Below, one piece after another: positions 44,934 through 54,015 of a stretch of 64,000 nt of DNA. The first letter of the stretch is position 1, and each line of letters starts with the position of its first letter. A program made the position numbers and the translations under genes. A model generated the notes under the pieces. The model was not told the DNA's origin. It saw only the letters and a program-made list of their open reading frames with translations, and did no database searches. Origin of the DNA: RH2-MAG17b sp050745265 (lineage in GTDB: Bacteria > Acidobacteriota > Terriglobia > UBA7540); the NCBI GenBank assembly GCA_050745265.1, contig JBOGKE010000042.1:1-64000 (forward strand), in the 5' to 3' direction.

Positions 44934-46175
44934 ATGAAGGCGTCTTATTTGGGGAAGGTAATTGAATATTTCAACCCCATGCAATCCCTCGATGAGAGCC
45001 GAAAGGACTGGTACGTGGAGCGCCCGGACAACCCCCAGGATGAGATCAAAGTGCTTCTGCTCCACGATCCGACGGCCTTGAAGATACTGTTCAGCGGGCA
45101 CATCGGATCGGGAAAGAGCTCCGCGCTCAACTGTCTCGCTATCGATCCAGAAATCAAGCAGAAGTTCTTTGTCGTACAGTTCTCGGTCGAGCGGGACCTG
45201 AACATTTTTGACCTCACTTATTCCGACCTCCTGCTGGCGATCGGCAAGCGGCTCTTTGATGCTGCCAGCAACGCCGGCCTTGCCCTCAAGGATACGCTTT
45301 TGGCCGACCTGGAGAGATGGACCACCGAAGTAGCCACCACTACCAACCGGTCTCAATCGGCAGATGTATCCGTAAAGGCCCGCATCAGCGCGTGGTTTCT
45401 GAGCGCCGTGGGAACACTCAAAACTGGATATTCCGAAAACAAGGAGTTCCGGCAAAAATTCGAGCCGCGCATCCCGGAATTGATCGGCTTCATTAACCGC
45501 ATCATTCACGGTGTCCAGACGCACCCTGAGGGGGGCGACAAAAGGGTTTTGCTGGTCATCGAAGATCTTGACAAGCCCCCGATCGATATTTCAATGGACC
45601 TCTTTCTCACCAAGGGTCCGGTACTGGTGCAGCCCGACTGCAAGATTATCTTCACCGTGCCGACTTCGGTCCTCTACTCTGGCCAGATCAAAGTGGTGCA
45701 GCAGAATTTCCCCAGCCAGTATGTTCTGCCTAACTTCAAGATAAAGGACTCCGACGGCGCAAGATACGAGCCCGCCTGGGGCCGTATGCGGAAGATTGTA
45801 TTGCGCCGTATGGACGCACCGCTGATCGAAAGCGATGCGCTGGATTACGCGGTGGAGATGAGCGGCGGCGTTACGCGCGAGCTGATTCGCCTGATCCAGG
45901 CCGCCGCCTTGCGCGCCGTCGTCACCAAATCTAACTCCATCCAACGGCAGCACGTCGATCACGCGGTGGTTAAGTTTCGCGGCGAATACAACAATCAACT
46001 CACGCGCCAGGAGTCGGTCGACATCCTGCTGGAAGTACACAAGACCCGGCAGCTCCGCTCGAAGGACGAAAAACCCATGCTCGACCTGATGCACAACTTG
46101 ATGATCCTGCAGTATCCGAACGGCCCCGGCTGGTATGAGGTGAACCCGATTGTCCGGCAGCTTATCGGAGTCTGA
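44934..46175 (+). CDS. P-loop ATPase of a two-gene ATPase/TPR module
   Basis: 413 residues from ATG 44934, with AGGAG 5 bases upstream (GTG 44928 is less likely). Walker A GHIGSGKS is at residues 55-62, and Walker B VLLVIEDLDK at about 205-214, followed by a sensor-like PDCKIIFTVPTSVLYSGQ. The C-terminal part has a winged-helix-like stretch (IVRQLIGV end) and a helical lid (SGGVTRELIRLIQAAALRAV). This resembles AAA/STAND-KAP-type ATPases that act as switches. No membrane segment. The next gene starts 26 bases before its stop, so the two are made together. No family name can be given. Confidence 0.75.
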   Translation: MKASYLGKVIEYFNPMQSLDESRKDWYVERPDNPQDEIKVLLLHDPTALKILFSGHIGSGKSSALNCLAIDPEIKQKFFVVQFSVERDLNIFDLTYSDLLLAIGKRLFDAASNAGLALKDTLLADLERWTTEVATTTNRSQSADVSVKARISAWFLSAVGTLKTGYSENKEFRQKFEPRIPELIGFINRIIHGVQTHPEGGDKRVLLVIEDLDKPPIDISMDLFLTKGPVLVQPDCKIIFTVPTSVLYSGQIKVVQQNFPSQYVLPNFKIKDSDGARYEPAWGRMRKIVLRRMDAPLIESDALDYAVEMSGGVTRELIRLIQAAALRAVVTKSNSIQRQHVDHAVVKFRGEYNNQLTRQESVDILLEVHKTRQLRSKDEKPMLDLMHNLMILQYPNGPGWYEVNPIVRQLIGV

Positions 46176-47250
46176 GACTCCCATCGCCCCATTTACGCCA
46201 CTCACCGCGCGCGATCGCGAAGAGCTGGCTGAGATCGTCGCGCTCGTGGCGAACAGCCGCAAGCAGGGCTGCGTGTATTTCGGCATTTGCAATAATCGTC
46301 TGAAAATCGCCTCGCTCGAAGCGGCGCTCGAACGCGACTTGCGAGTCCACGGAATCGAGACCGCGCGCGCAGTGCTTGCCGAAACCGCTGACCTTGAAGG
46401 GAAACCTTCCTACCAGATTCCCATCCCGGACCCCGTGGCATACTTCGCTGCCATCCGACGGGAGAAGACTACGCTATTCCTGGTGCACGGCCTCGCCGAG
46501 CTCATCCGCGCGGAAACTGAGGCCGGTGGCTCTGGCCCGGCGCCTGTGTCCCAGCGCCTCAATTACGGCCGCGAGCTGTTCCGCCGGGAGGCGATTTGCG
46601 TTCTGTTCTGGATCGATCCCGAGACCTCTCGCTATCTTGCCGAGCGGGCTCGCGACTTTTGGTCCTTTCGCTCCGGCTCCGCGCAGTTCGAGTCCGATAG
46701 AGGGGAGACTAGCCAAGAGCCGCGCGGAGAATGGCAGGCCGAATCCGGCTCGCGCTGGCTGGGCGATTTGCAGGAGAAGCTCGATCAGCTCTCGGTATAC
46801 CGGTCGAAGTCGCCGCCCGATGAAGGCGCTATCGCAAGTCTCCTCCTCGATATCGGGCGATTGCGGGTCGAGAGACACGAAACGCAGGAAGCGTTCGAAG
46901 CGCTTCACGAGGCCGAGGAGATATTCGGGCGTCTGGGCAATCCCCATCAGCTCAGTAACGCAAAAACGTGGCTCGCCCGAGCGTACAAGAGCTCAGGTCG
47001 CCTTGATAGGGCGGAAGAATTCATCCGGGCCGCCATTGCAATTGACAGCGAGCTCCAAAATGAAGAAAGTCTGGCCGCAGACTTCACCGGTTTGAGCCAG
47101 ATTTACCGGGCGCGGGGCGAGCTGGGCGAAGCCAAGCTGTGGCTGACCAAGGCTCTGGCCCTCGCTGAGGTCAAGGGCAGCGCTGAGACATTGGCCACTA
47201 TCAAGGCCAACCTGGAAGCCCTGCGAGGCCGCGAGCAAGCCCGGAACTGA
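46150..47250 (+). CDS. TPR protein with P-loop-less NTPase-like N-terminal domain
   Basis: 366 residues from TTG 46150, overlapping the ATPase gene by 26 bases. The N-terminal 190 residues (CVYFGICNNRLKIASLEAA, TTLFLVHGLAELIRAE, LNYGRELFRREAICVLFWID and ARDFWSFRSGSAQF) resemble a nucleotide-binding fold without a Walker A. This domain is seen in other TPR proteins next to ATPase switches. From about 215 the C-terminus is TPR (EAFEALHEAEEIFGRLGNPH, AKTWLARAYKSSGRLDRAEE, GLSQIYRARGELGEAKLWLT). It probably acts with the ATPase as a sensor or adaptor. Function unknown. A start at 46195 or later is possible, but coupling favours the overlap. Confidence 0.7.
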   Translation: MSGSLSESETPIAPFTPLTARDREELAEIVALVANSRKQGCVYFGICNNRLKIASLEAALERDLRVHGIETARAVLAETADLEGKPSYQIPIPDPVAYFAAIRREKTTLFLVHGLAELIRAETEAGGSGPAPVSQRLNYGRELFRREAICVLFWIDPETSRYLAERARDFWSFRSGSAQFESDRGETSQEPRGEWQAESGSRWLGDLQEKLDQLSVYRSKSPPDEGAIASLLLDIGRLRVERHETQEAFEALHEAEEIFGRLGNPHQLSNAKTWLARAYKSSGRLDRAEEFIRAAIAIDSELQNEESLAADFTGLSQIYRARGELGEAKLWLTKALALAEVKGSAETLATIKANLEALRGREQARN

Positions 47251-47258
47251 ACGAGCCG

Positions 47259-47346
47259 TAGCGCAGAGTTTCGCTTTTTAGACACTCTGCGGATCTTCAC
47301 ATTTCCGGGGCACAAGCCGCGGAGTTACTAGACAACTCCGCGCTAC
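47259..47346. repeat. Paired-hairpin (BIME-like) element, family B, second copy
   Basis: Begins tagcgcagagtttcgc and ends aactccgcgcta, 88 bases, closely matching 44377-44464. It starts 8 bases after the TPR gene. The two copies therefore bracket the ATPase/TPR pair in the same orientation. Confidence 0.8.
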
Positions 47347-47589
47347 CAGCTCGATTCGAAATTTCTCGCATTACGAGAAGGCCGAAGTCACCGACTCAAT
47401 CATCGGCCTTCGCAACGGCATCCAGACCGCGCGCCTGCTCCTTCTCGCCGCCAAAGAATGCCGCGAAAGCCGCGGGTGCCATTACCGCATCGACTGACCC
47501 TCCCCAGATTTGCCGGGCTCGCGAAACTTGGCCCAAGACCCCTCACCGGGCTCGATCCGCCTCCGCCCTCGCGGCGCGGGGTCGCCGCC

Positions 47590-47683
47590 CTCTCCCCGGC
47601 GAGAGGGCCGGAATCAACGAGAGAATCCCAGCCCTCTCCCGTGGGGAGAGGGTGCCTGAGGAATGAGGGCGGGTGAGGGGTTG
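47590..47683 (+). repeat. Dispersed repeat of the gggagagggt type
   Basis: Contains two ccctctccc/gagaggg hairpins followed by gtgcctgaggaatgaggg and gggtgagggg. The same block, with differences, is part of the elements at 39858-40033 and 54304-54480. Confidence 0.65.
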
Positions 47684-47820
47684 TTGCCGCGCCGCGGTCT
47701 CCGCTGGGGAAGGCCGCAGGACCACGACCCGAAACTGCGTTGCCTCGTGACTCCGCCTGAGCTACGATACCGGGCGGCGCATCTGGCGCTGGACGAATTC
47801 CATCCGAGGAGGCACGCTCC

Positions 47821-50019
47821 ATGACATCCCTGACGCGACGCGAATTTATTGCGGTTTCGGCGGCATCCTTGATCACGGCGCCGGCCGGTGAATCCACTCC
47901 GAATCCGCCCGACCCGGAGAAGCCCTGGTATGCCACGATGCGGCGTTGCGGGCAGATCAATTTCAATGAGACCGATCCACTCACCATGGACGCGAACGCC
48001 TGGATGGATTATTGGGCATCGCTGAAAGTCAACGCGGTGCTCCTGAACGGCGGCGGCATCGTCGCGTTCTACCCGACGAAGGTGCCGTACCAGCATCGCA
48101 GCGAATTCCTCGGATCGCGCGATCTGTTTCGCGATATGGTGGCGGCGGCGCGCCAGCGCAATCTTCGCGTGGTAGCACGCATGGATTGCAATTTTGCGTA
48201 TCAGGAGGCGTTCCTCGCGCACCCCGAGTGGTTTGAGCGGAACCGCGACGGCTCGCCCCGTCGTCATCCCGAGTGTCCCTGGCTCTACAAGACGTGCATG
48301 TTCAGCGCTTATTTCACCGAGCAGATGCCCTCCATTTATCGCGAGATTAACCAGATTTATACGCCCGACGGTTTTTTTACCAACGGCTGGCCGAGCACGG
48401 GGCCGCTCGAAGTGTGCTATTGCCCCGCCTGCCAGAAGATTTATCGCGAAACAACCGGCGGCACTCCGCCGGAAAGCACCGACGGCGCGAGCCCCGTCTA
48501 CCGTAAGTACTACGAAGCTTCCATGAATCGAATCGCGGAAGTCTGGAGTCTGTGGAGCCACGTTGCCAAGGAGAAGAACCCCGAATCGGTTTACGTGGGC
48601 AATCTGGGGGGCGGCATTCGCACCGTCAAGAGCGTCAAGCGATTGAGCGAAGTCGCAGCCTGGTTTAACGCGGACCACCAGGGGCGCGCCGGTGACACGC
48701 CCATTTGGATTTGCGCCCAGCAGGGCCGCGTCGCGCAGTCGGTGATGGGCGGGCGCACCATCACCAACGTGATCGGCGCGTACAGCAACAGCCAGCCCTT
48801 GTGGCGTCACTCGGCCAAACCCGCGGCCGAGAGCACGCTCTGGATGGCCCAGATCGCCGCGAGCGGCATGGTGCCGTGGTACCACTGGCTCGGCGGATCG
48901 CCGCTCGACAATCGCTGGCGTGAGCCGGGCCGCGCGTTTTTCGACTGGCTCGCCGCGAACGAGCCGCACTTCCGCAACCGGCGCTCCGTCGCCGAGATTG
49001 CGGTGCTTTATCCGCAAAGCACCATCGCGTTTTATCGCTCCGACGGAACGCGCGAGCGCCGGCTGAACGGCGACTTGATCGATCCCACAGATTATCTCCA
49101 GGGGCTTTACTACGCTCTGCTCGAAGCGCGTTTGCTGTTTGATTTTATCCATCAGGAGAACCTCAGCGCCGCCGCGCTCGCGCGCTATCGCGTGCTGCTG
49201 ATTCCGAACGCCGCGTATCTGCGAGACGCGGAGTGCGAGGCGATCCGCCAATACGCCGCTGCGGGCGGTTCGGTACTCGCGACGTTTGAAACTTCCCGTT
49301 ACAACGAGTGGGGCGAGCCGCGGGAGGATTTCGGTCTGCGCGAACTTTTCGGCGTCAGCGTGGCCGGCCCGGTGGTCGGCCCGTTCAGCAACAGCTACAT
49401 GCGCATCGACCGCGCTCACCCGATCCTCGGCGGGTTCTCGGGGACCGCTATCCTGCCTGGGCCGGAATTTCGCGTGACCGTCAGCGATCCCGAGGCCGAG
49501 CCGGCTGCGCTCACCGTCGTTCCCGCCTACCCTTCCTTCCCACCGGAGATGGTGTATCCGCGCGTCCCGAACACTCAGCAGCCTGCCGCGATCTTCCGCC
49601 AGCAGGGCTCGTCCCGCGTCGTCTATTTCCCCGGTGATATTGCCCGCACGGCCTGGCGCTCGGGGAATCCCGATCTCAGCCGGCTCATCCGCAATTCCAT
49701 GGCGTGGCTGATGGGCGCCAACCCGCCGGCAATTACCGTTCGCGGTAAAGGACTGATGGAGCTGTTTGCCTGGGAGACGGACGCCGGAGTCGCCTTGCAC
49801 ATCCTGAACTACACCAATCCCCATCTCACGAGGCCGTTTATTCGCGAGTTCTACCCCATCGGCCCGTTGCGAGTGGGATTCGCCATTCCCGAGGGCCGCA
49901 ATGTCTCGCGCGCGCGAGCCCTCCGGCAAGGCGCCGACATGACGTTTAGGCGGCAAGCGAACCGGTTGCAGATTGATCTCGGTTCGGTAAGCGACTACGA
50001 AGTGATCGCGCTCACCTGA
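47821..50019 (+). CDS. Tat-exported hypothetical glycosyl hydrolase with trimerisation-like domain
   Basis: 732 residues. Twin-arginine signal LTRREFIAVSAASLITAP. The barrel-like first half includes NAWMDYWASLKVNAVLLNGGG, LRVVARMDCNFAYQEAF, HPEWFERNRDGSP, YTPDGFFTNGWPS and CYCPACQKIYRE, the pattern of the GHL6-type hypothetical glycosyl hydrolases. The second half (ARLLFDFIHQENLSAAALARY, LIPNAAYLRDAECEAIRQYA and AGGSVLATFETS) matches a beta-galactosidase trimerisation-like domain. The C-terminus is a beta-sandwich. Probably acts on a secreted polysaccharide; substrate unknown. It is the third such Tat-exported protein in the window. Confidence 0.78.
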   Translation: MTSLTRREFIAVSAASLITAPAGESTPNPPDPEKPWYATMRRCGQINFNETDPLTMDANAWMDYWASLKVNAVLLNGGGIVAFYPTKVPYQHRSEFLGSRDLFRDMVAAARQRNLRVVARMDCNFAYQEAFLAHPEWFERNRDGSPRRHPECPWLYKTCMFSAYFTEQMPSIYREINQIYTPDGFFTNGWPSTGPLEVCYCPACQKIYRETTGGTPPESTDGASPVYRKYYEASMNRIAEVWSLWSHVAKEKNPESVYVGNLGGGIRTVKSVKRLSEVAAWFNADHQGRAGDTPIWICAQQGRVAQSVMGGRTITNVIGAYSNSQPLWRHSAKPAAESTLWMAQIAASGMVPWYHWLGGSPLDNRWREPGRAFFDWLAANEPHFRNRRSVAEIAVLYPQSTIAFYRSDGTRERRLNGDLIDPTDYLQGLYYALLEARLLFDFIHQENLSAAALARYRVLLIPNAAYLRDAECEAIRQYAAAGGSVLATFETSRYNEWGEPREDFGLRELFGVSVAGPVVGPFSNSYMRIDRAHPILGGFSGTAILPGPEFRVTVSDPEAEPAALTVVPAYPSFPPEMVYPRVPNTQQPAAIFRQQGSSRVVYFPGDIARTAWRSGNPDLSRLIRNSMAWLMGANPPAITVRGKGLMELFAWETDAGVALHILNYTNPHLTRPFIREFYPIGPLRVGFAIPEGRNVSRARALRQGADMTFRRQANRLQIDLGSVSDYEVIALT

Positions 50020-50320
50020 CGAGCTCTTTCGACGCACGTTTGTTCCGTGGCGCGAGTCAGAATTAGAACCTCATCTCAAAGAAGATTTCCCCCCGCAGCG
50101 GCGATTATTGTTGCAACCTCAGACGAACCTCGCACGTCTTATGACATGGAGGGCTATTTGGGTGAGAGGGTCGGGCTATGCTAGAATGAGCGCCGGGAGA
50201 CCTCTTGGCCCGGTTTAGCGGGGAACAAATCTGTCCTTCAGCCGACCGCGGAAGGCAGTGCTGACCCCCCGGCTTGAGAGCAGGGCAACGAGTTTCTTCC
50301 TGGATTGACAAGACCCCGAA
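50020..50320. other. Spacer upstream of the TonB-like gene
   Basis: About 300 bases with no supportable gene. A promoter for the following gene probably lies here, but no clear boxes or operator are visible. Confidence 0.35.
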
Positions 50321-51427
50321 ATGCCCCAGGAATCACGGATGACGCCACCCATTAACCCAAAAGACGAGAGCGGGACTGAGAACACGCTTCGCCCCGCGAA
50401 GCCGCCCGACGATCTTTACCATGCGGTTCTGATCGAGGACGCGTCTACCTTCGCCTCGCTTTGGAAGGCGTTCAAAGAGCGCGGCAAGACGCCGAGGATG
50501 AGCGTGCCGGCGAAGTATTATCACGGCGAAGCCACGCTTCCGCTTTCCGACACGAAACCGCTGGCGCGAGAGCTGGTGGACCGCGTCAAGAGTTTGTGGG
50601 AAAAGCCGGCGCCCCCGTCGATCCCGATCACATCTCAGCCGATCGACGTTCCGGACATCTGGCAGGATTACAAGCCTCGCAAATTATCGTTTGTTAACGG
50701 CTTGGTGATTAACATCGCCATTGTGGGAGCGATCTTTCTTCCTTATCTCATCTTCGGGCCGCCGCACGTTTTGAGAAAGCCGAATGCGGTGGAAGTGACC
50801 TTGGCAATGCCGGTGAATCTTGCCCCTGCGCCGAAACGGGCTGGGGGCGGGGGCGGTCAGCACGATAACGCTCCTGCTTCCAAGGGTGCGCTCCCCAAAT
50901 TTTCCCGGGTTCAATACGCGCCTCCGATGGCCAAGATTGATATCCCCAAGCCCAAGCTCCCCGTCGATCCCAGCCTGCTTGGAACCCCCAATATGACGGT
51001 GAAGATGGCCTCGAACCTCTGGGGCGACCCGAAGGGCGTGCCTGGTCCCCCCTCGATGGGGAATGGACACGGCACGGGTATCGGTAACGGGAATGGAGCG
51101 GGTTATGGCCTCGGCGACACGGCTGGACTAGGCGGCCTTGCTTACTCGCCCGGTGGCGGAGTCTCGACGCCGGTGCCGATTTTCGATCCCGATCCGCCGT
51201 ACACCGAGCAGGCTCGCGAAGCCAAGTACCAGGGCGACGTGGTGCTCTTGATCGTCGTTCAGCCGGATGGCTCGGTCAGCAACGCGCAAGTAGTTAAGCC
51301 TGCCGGGCTCGGTCTCGATGAAAGCGCCCTCAAGACCGTGCGAAGCTGGAAGTTCAAGCCGGGCATGCGGAACGGTCTCGCCGTTCCCGTGCAGATGCAG
51401 GTCGACGTCACTTTCCGGCTGCTCTAG
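50321..51427 (+). CDS. TonB-family energy-transducer-like protein
   Basis: 368 residues. A cytoplasmic N-terminus of about 125 residues is followed by one membrane helix (GLVINIAIVGAIFLPYLIF), a proline-rich periplasmic spacer and a long glycine/asparagine-rich linker (GNGHGTGIGNGNGAGYGLGD). The C-terminal domain (PDPPYTEQAREAKYQGDVVL, VSNAQVVKPAGLGLDESALK and VRSWKFKPGM) is TonB_C. TonB links ExbB/ExbD to outer-membrane receptors. The long cytoplasmic head differs from standard TonB and is common in acidobacterial TonB-like proteins. ATG 50321 is used; ATG 50339 is an alternative. ExbB/D are not adjacent. Confidence 0.83.
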   Translation: MPQESRMTPPINPKDESGTENTLRPAKPPDDLYHAVLIEDASTFASLWKAFKERGKTPRMSVPAKYYHGEATLPLSDTKPLARELVDRVKSLWEKPAPPSIPITSQPIDVPDIWQDYKPRKLSFVNGLVINIAIVGAIFLPYLIFGPPHVLRKPNAVEVTLAMPVNLAPAPKRAGGGGGQHDNAPASKGALPKFSRVQYAPPMAKIDIPKPKLPVDPSLLGTPNMTVKMASNLWGDPKGVPGPPSMGNGHGTGIGNGNGAGYGLGDTAGLGGLAYSPGGGVSTPVPIFDPDPPYTEQAREAKYQGDVVLLIVVQPDGSVSNAQVVKPAGLGLDESALKTVRSWKFKPGMRNGLAVPVQMQVDVTFRLL

Positions 51428-51619
51428 TCTTCTGTCCCATCCAATCCTGGACCACATCTTGGAGCGGTTGGTGACGCGAATTCGCGTAACAAATTTTCCC
51501 GTATCAGGGCGCGACTTTGGTCGCGCCGCAAACGCCCTGGGCAACTCGCGTCGGCTTTAGCCGCTGCCGGGCTATCCCTCAGGGCCTAAAGGCCTGCCAT
51601 CGTAATGGGCACCGCGGTC

Positions 51620-51639
51620 GGCACGCCTAAAGGCGTGCC
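51620..51639. terminator. Hairpin between convergent genes
   Basis: ggcacgcc and ggcgtgcc form a perfect 8-bp stem with a taaa loop, between the convergent TonB-like and transporter genes. There is no T tract, so it may be a repeat of the ggcctaaaggcc kind (a second one is near 51588) and not a classical terminator. Confidence 0.4.
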
Positions 51640-51679
51640 CTGATACCGGCTCCCCACATTCTTCCCTCCCGCCGTACTC

Positions 51680-52945
51680 TCATCCGGTAAAGTGTTTGGG
51701 CACAAACGGGCTGACCGCCAGGAACACCGTGAGGGCGATCATCACGATGCATGTGGTCCAGGCGATGGCGTTGAATGGCCCGGAATTGCGGTACTCTCCC
51801 ATCAGGTCCTTGCGGTTGGCGAGGCGCAGCATAAAGATCAGCACAAAGGGCAAAAGGATGCCGTTCACCACCTGCGTAAACAGGATGACGGGAACCTGCT
51901 TCTGCTCGCTAAGCAGAATCACGGTGAGCGCGCCGACTACGATGAGGCCGGTGTAAAGCGCGTAGAATGCGGGGGCCTCGCGCGGCTTCTTATTGATCCC
52001 CGACTCCAGGCCGAGGCCTTCACAAACGTAGTACGCCGTCGCCAGCGGCAAAATCGACGCCGAAAAAAGAGAAGCGTTGCACAATCCGAAGGCGAAGAGC
52101 GCCGACGCGGCGCGCCCCGCGAGAGGACGAAGCGCCAGCGCCGCCTGCCCCGCATCGCCGATGTCGCGATGGCCGCTCACAAACAGCGTGGCCGCGCACG
52201 CCGCGATAATGAAAAAGGACACGATATCGGTCATCAGGCAGCCGACCATCACGTCCCATCGCGATTGCTTGTAGTGCTTCACCTTCACGCCTTTTTCGAC
52301 GACGGCGGATTGCAGATAGAACTGCATCCAAGGCGAGATGGTCGTGCCCACAAGGCCGATGGTCATGTAGAGATACGTCGAGTTAAAGCGGAAGGTCGGG
52401 ACGACGGTGCTCCGCAGGGCGTGCGACCAGTGCGGATGGGCGAGAAAACAGGAGATGGGATAGGACAGATAGAAGACACACGCCGCCAGGAAAACCTTCT
52501 CGACGGTCCGGTAACTTCCCTTCACGACCAGAAGCCAAACCAGGAAAGCACCGAGCGGCACCACGATAAAACGGCTAACGCCCAGCACGCCCATGCCCGA
52601 GGCGAGGCCGGCGAACTCGGAAATCGTGTTGCCGAGATCGGCCGCGAGGAGCAGCAGCATCAGGAAGAAGGTCGTGCGGAATCCGTATTCTTCGCGAATC
52701 AGGTCGGCGAGTCCCTTGCCCGAGACCACGCCCATCCGCGCCACCATCTCCTGCACCACAATCAGCGCGACGGTGATCGGAATCAGCGTCCAAAGCAGCG
52801 AATAACCGAACTGCGCCCCCGCTTGCGAGTAGGTGAGGATGCCGCCGGCGTCGTTGTCCACGTTGGCCGTGATAATGCCCGGGCCGACCACCGCCAGAAA
52901 GATCAGCACGGTACTGCGAAGCTGGCTCGCACGCTTGAGTTTCAT
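51680..52945 (-). CDS. NRAMP-related divalent metal transporter with altered metal-site motifs
   Basis: 421 residues from ATG 52945, with about 11 hydrophobic segments. The first helix reads GIITANVDNDAGGILTYS and the sixth ISPWMQFYLQSAVVEKG. In classical NRAMP proteins the metal site is DPGN on helix 1 and MPH on helix 6; here these are DNDAGG and SPWM. The VQEMVARMGVVSGKGLADLIREEYG region is conserved as in the family. The changes place it with the divergent NRAMP-related transporters, some of which carry other divalent ions such as magnesium. Ion specificity is inferred only. It is probably cotranscribed with the phosphotransferase upstream. Confidence 0.82.
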   Translation of the reverse strand: MKLKRASQLRSTVLIFLAVVGPGIITANVDNDAGGILTYSQAGAQFGYSLLWTLIPITVALIVVQEMVARMGVVSGKGLADLIREEYGFRTTFFLMLLLLAADLGNTISEFAGLASGMGVLGVSRFIVVPLGAFLVWLLVVKGSYRTVEKVFLAACVFYLSYPISCFLAHPHWSHALRSTVVPTFRFNSTYLYMTIGLVGTTISPWMQFYLQSAVVEKGVKVKHYKQSRWDVMVGCLMTDIVSFFIIAACAATLFVSGHRDIGDAGQAALALRPLAGRAASALFAFGLCNASLFSASILPLATAYYVCEGLGLESGINKKPREAPAFYALYTGLIVVGALTVILLSEQKQVPVILFTQVVNGILLPFVLIFMLRLANRKDLMGEYRNSGPFNAIAWTTCIVMIALTVFLAVSPFVPKHFTG

Positions 52946-53004
52946 AGATGCTGTGACTGCCGTCCATGAGAAAAGCAAAAGCCGGGTGATGCGAAATTTT
53001 GATC

Positions 53005-53955
53005 TTAGCTGCGGATTTCCGCAAGCTGAATCGCCTGCTCGAGCGTGGGGATGGCATCGAGCAGGACTCGGCTGGCGAGCGCTCTTACTCGGCGGCGCGT
53101 CGCTTCATCGGTGATGTATTCGACGGGCGATTTTCCGTCGATGCGCGCCATCATCAATCCGCCCAGGTGCCGCAGCGTCATCCGCTCGAACTCGGTCGAG
53201 TCCTCGCCTTCGGTGAGCGCTGTGAGAGTGCGCCAGAACTCCCGCGCCGCCTGAAAATAACGCGGCGCGTAGCGCGGCAGGTGCAGCGCTTTCAGGAACA
53301 GGTGATTCAGCCAGAAGCCCGCGTCGAATGCCGGGTCGCCCCAGTGCACCACTTCAAAATCAATCAGGCAAATGTCGCCGTCGCTCACCAGCATGTTCTT
53401 GGGGCTGTAATCGCCATGGACGAGGCCGGTGCGGATGCTGAGCGAATCTTCGATCAGCGCGTCGTAGGCCGGCCGCAGCTCGGGATGACGCGCCGCGGTG
53501 GTGCGATAGTAGGGGTCGATGCGAAGCTCGTCGAACGCGGTGCGGTCCGCGAATCGCGCCCGGAGCTCGGGCGCGCGCGCGCCGGCGCGCATCAGTTTAC
53601 CGAGTATTTCGGCAGCCCGCCGGGCGACGGCACAATTAACGTTCCCCGCCAGTAGCGCCGTCTTCCAGGGCTCGGACCCGGCGGGCGCGGCGGTCATGAT
53701 GCAGAGGTAGTTCTCGCGATCGACCGCGAGGATCTGGGGCAAGGATGCTGGCCCTAGAACGTCGCGCAGGAGCTCGATGGCGGCCGCTTCCCGGAAAATC
53801 CGCTCCCGGCCGGCGCGCCAGTCATCCTCGACTCGCAGCCTGCCGAGCGACTGCTTCACCACCCATCGCCGGGCCGGATCGCTCGGCCATTCCGCCAACA
53901 ACACAATGTTCGATACCCCGCCGCCCAGCTCGCGCACGCAAACTTCCTCCTGCAC
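53005..53955 (-). CDS. APH-family phosphotransferase
   Basis: 316 residues. Kinase-like landmarks: LGGGVSNIVLLAEW at the start, WVVKQSLGRLRV with the ATP-binding Lys, the catalytic loop VHGDYSPKNMLV and the metal site CLIDFEVVHWGDP. This is the aminoglycoside phosphotransferase/choline-kinase fold; the substrate may be a small alcohol or sugar, and resistance is not implied. GTG 53955 is the only standard start in frame. The frame is open and looks coding for 17 more codons upstream (ITVQNLPAYLAARHN), so an unusual start or a lost ATG is possible. Confidence 0.8.
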   Translation of the reverse strand: MQEEVCVRELGGGVSNIVLLAEWPSDPARRWVVKQSLGRLRVEDDWRAGRERIFREAAAIELLRDVLGPASLPQILAVDRENYLCIMTAAPAGSEPWKTALLAGNVNCAVARRAAEILGKLMRAGARAPELRARFADRTAFDELRIDPYYRTTAARHPELRPAYDALIEDSLSIRTGLVHGDYSPKNMLVSDGDICLIDFEVVHWGDPAFDAGFWLNHLFLKALHLPRYAPRYFQAAREFWRTLTALTEGEDSTEFERMTLRHLGGLMMARIDGKSPVEYITDEATRRRVRALASRVLLDAIPTLEQAIQLAEIRS

Positions 53956-54015
53956 GTTATGGCGCGCCGCCAGATAAGCGGGAAGATTTTGAACGGTGAT
54001 ATCGATGGGTTATCG

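Noticed and set aside
47614..50037. 807-residue minus-strand open frame
   Set aside because: Antisense shadow of the Tat-exported glycosyl hydrolase in GC-rich DNA; composition rich in R, G and A without domains.
53005..53955. Antibiotic-resistance aminoglycoside phosphotransferase
   Set aside because: Only the fold-level motifs match; genomic context gives no support for resistance.
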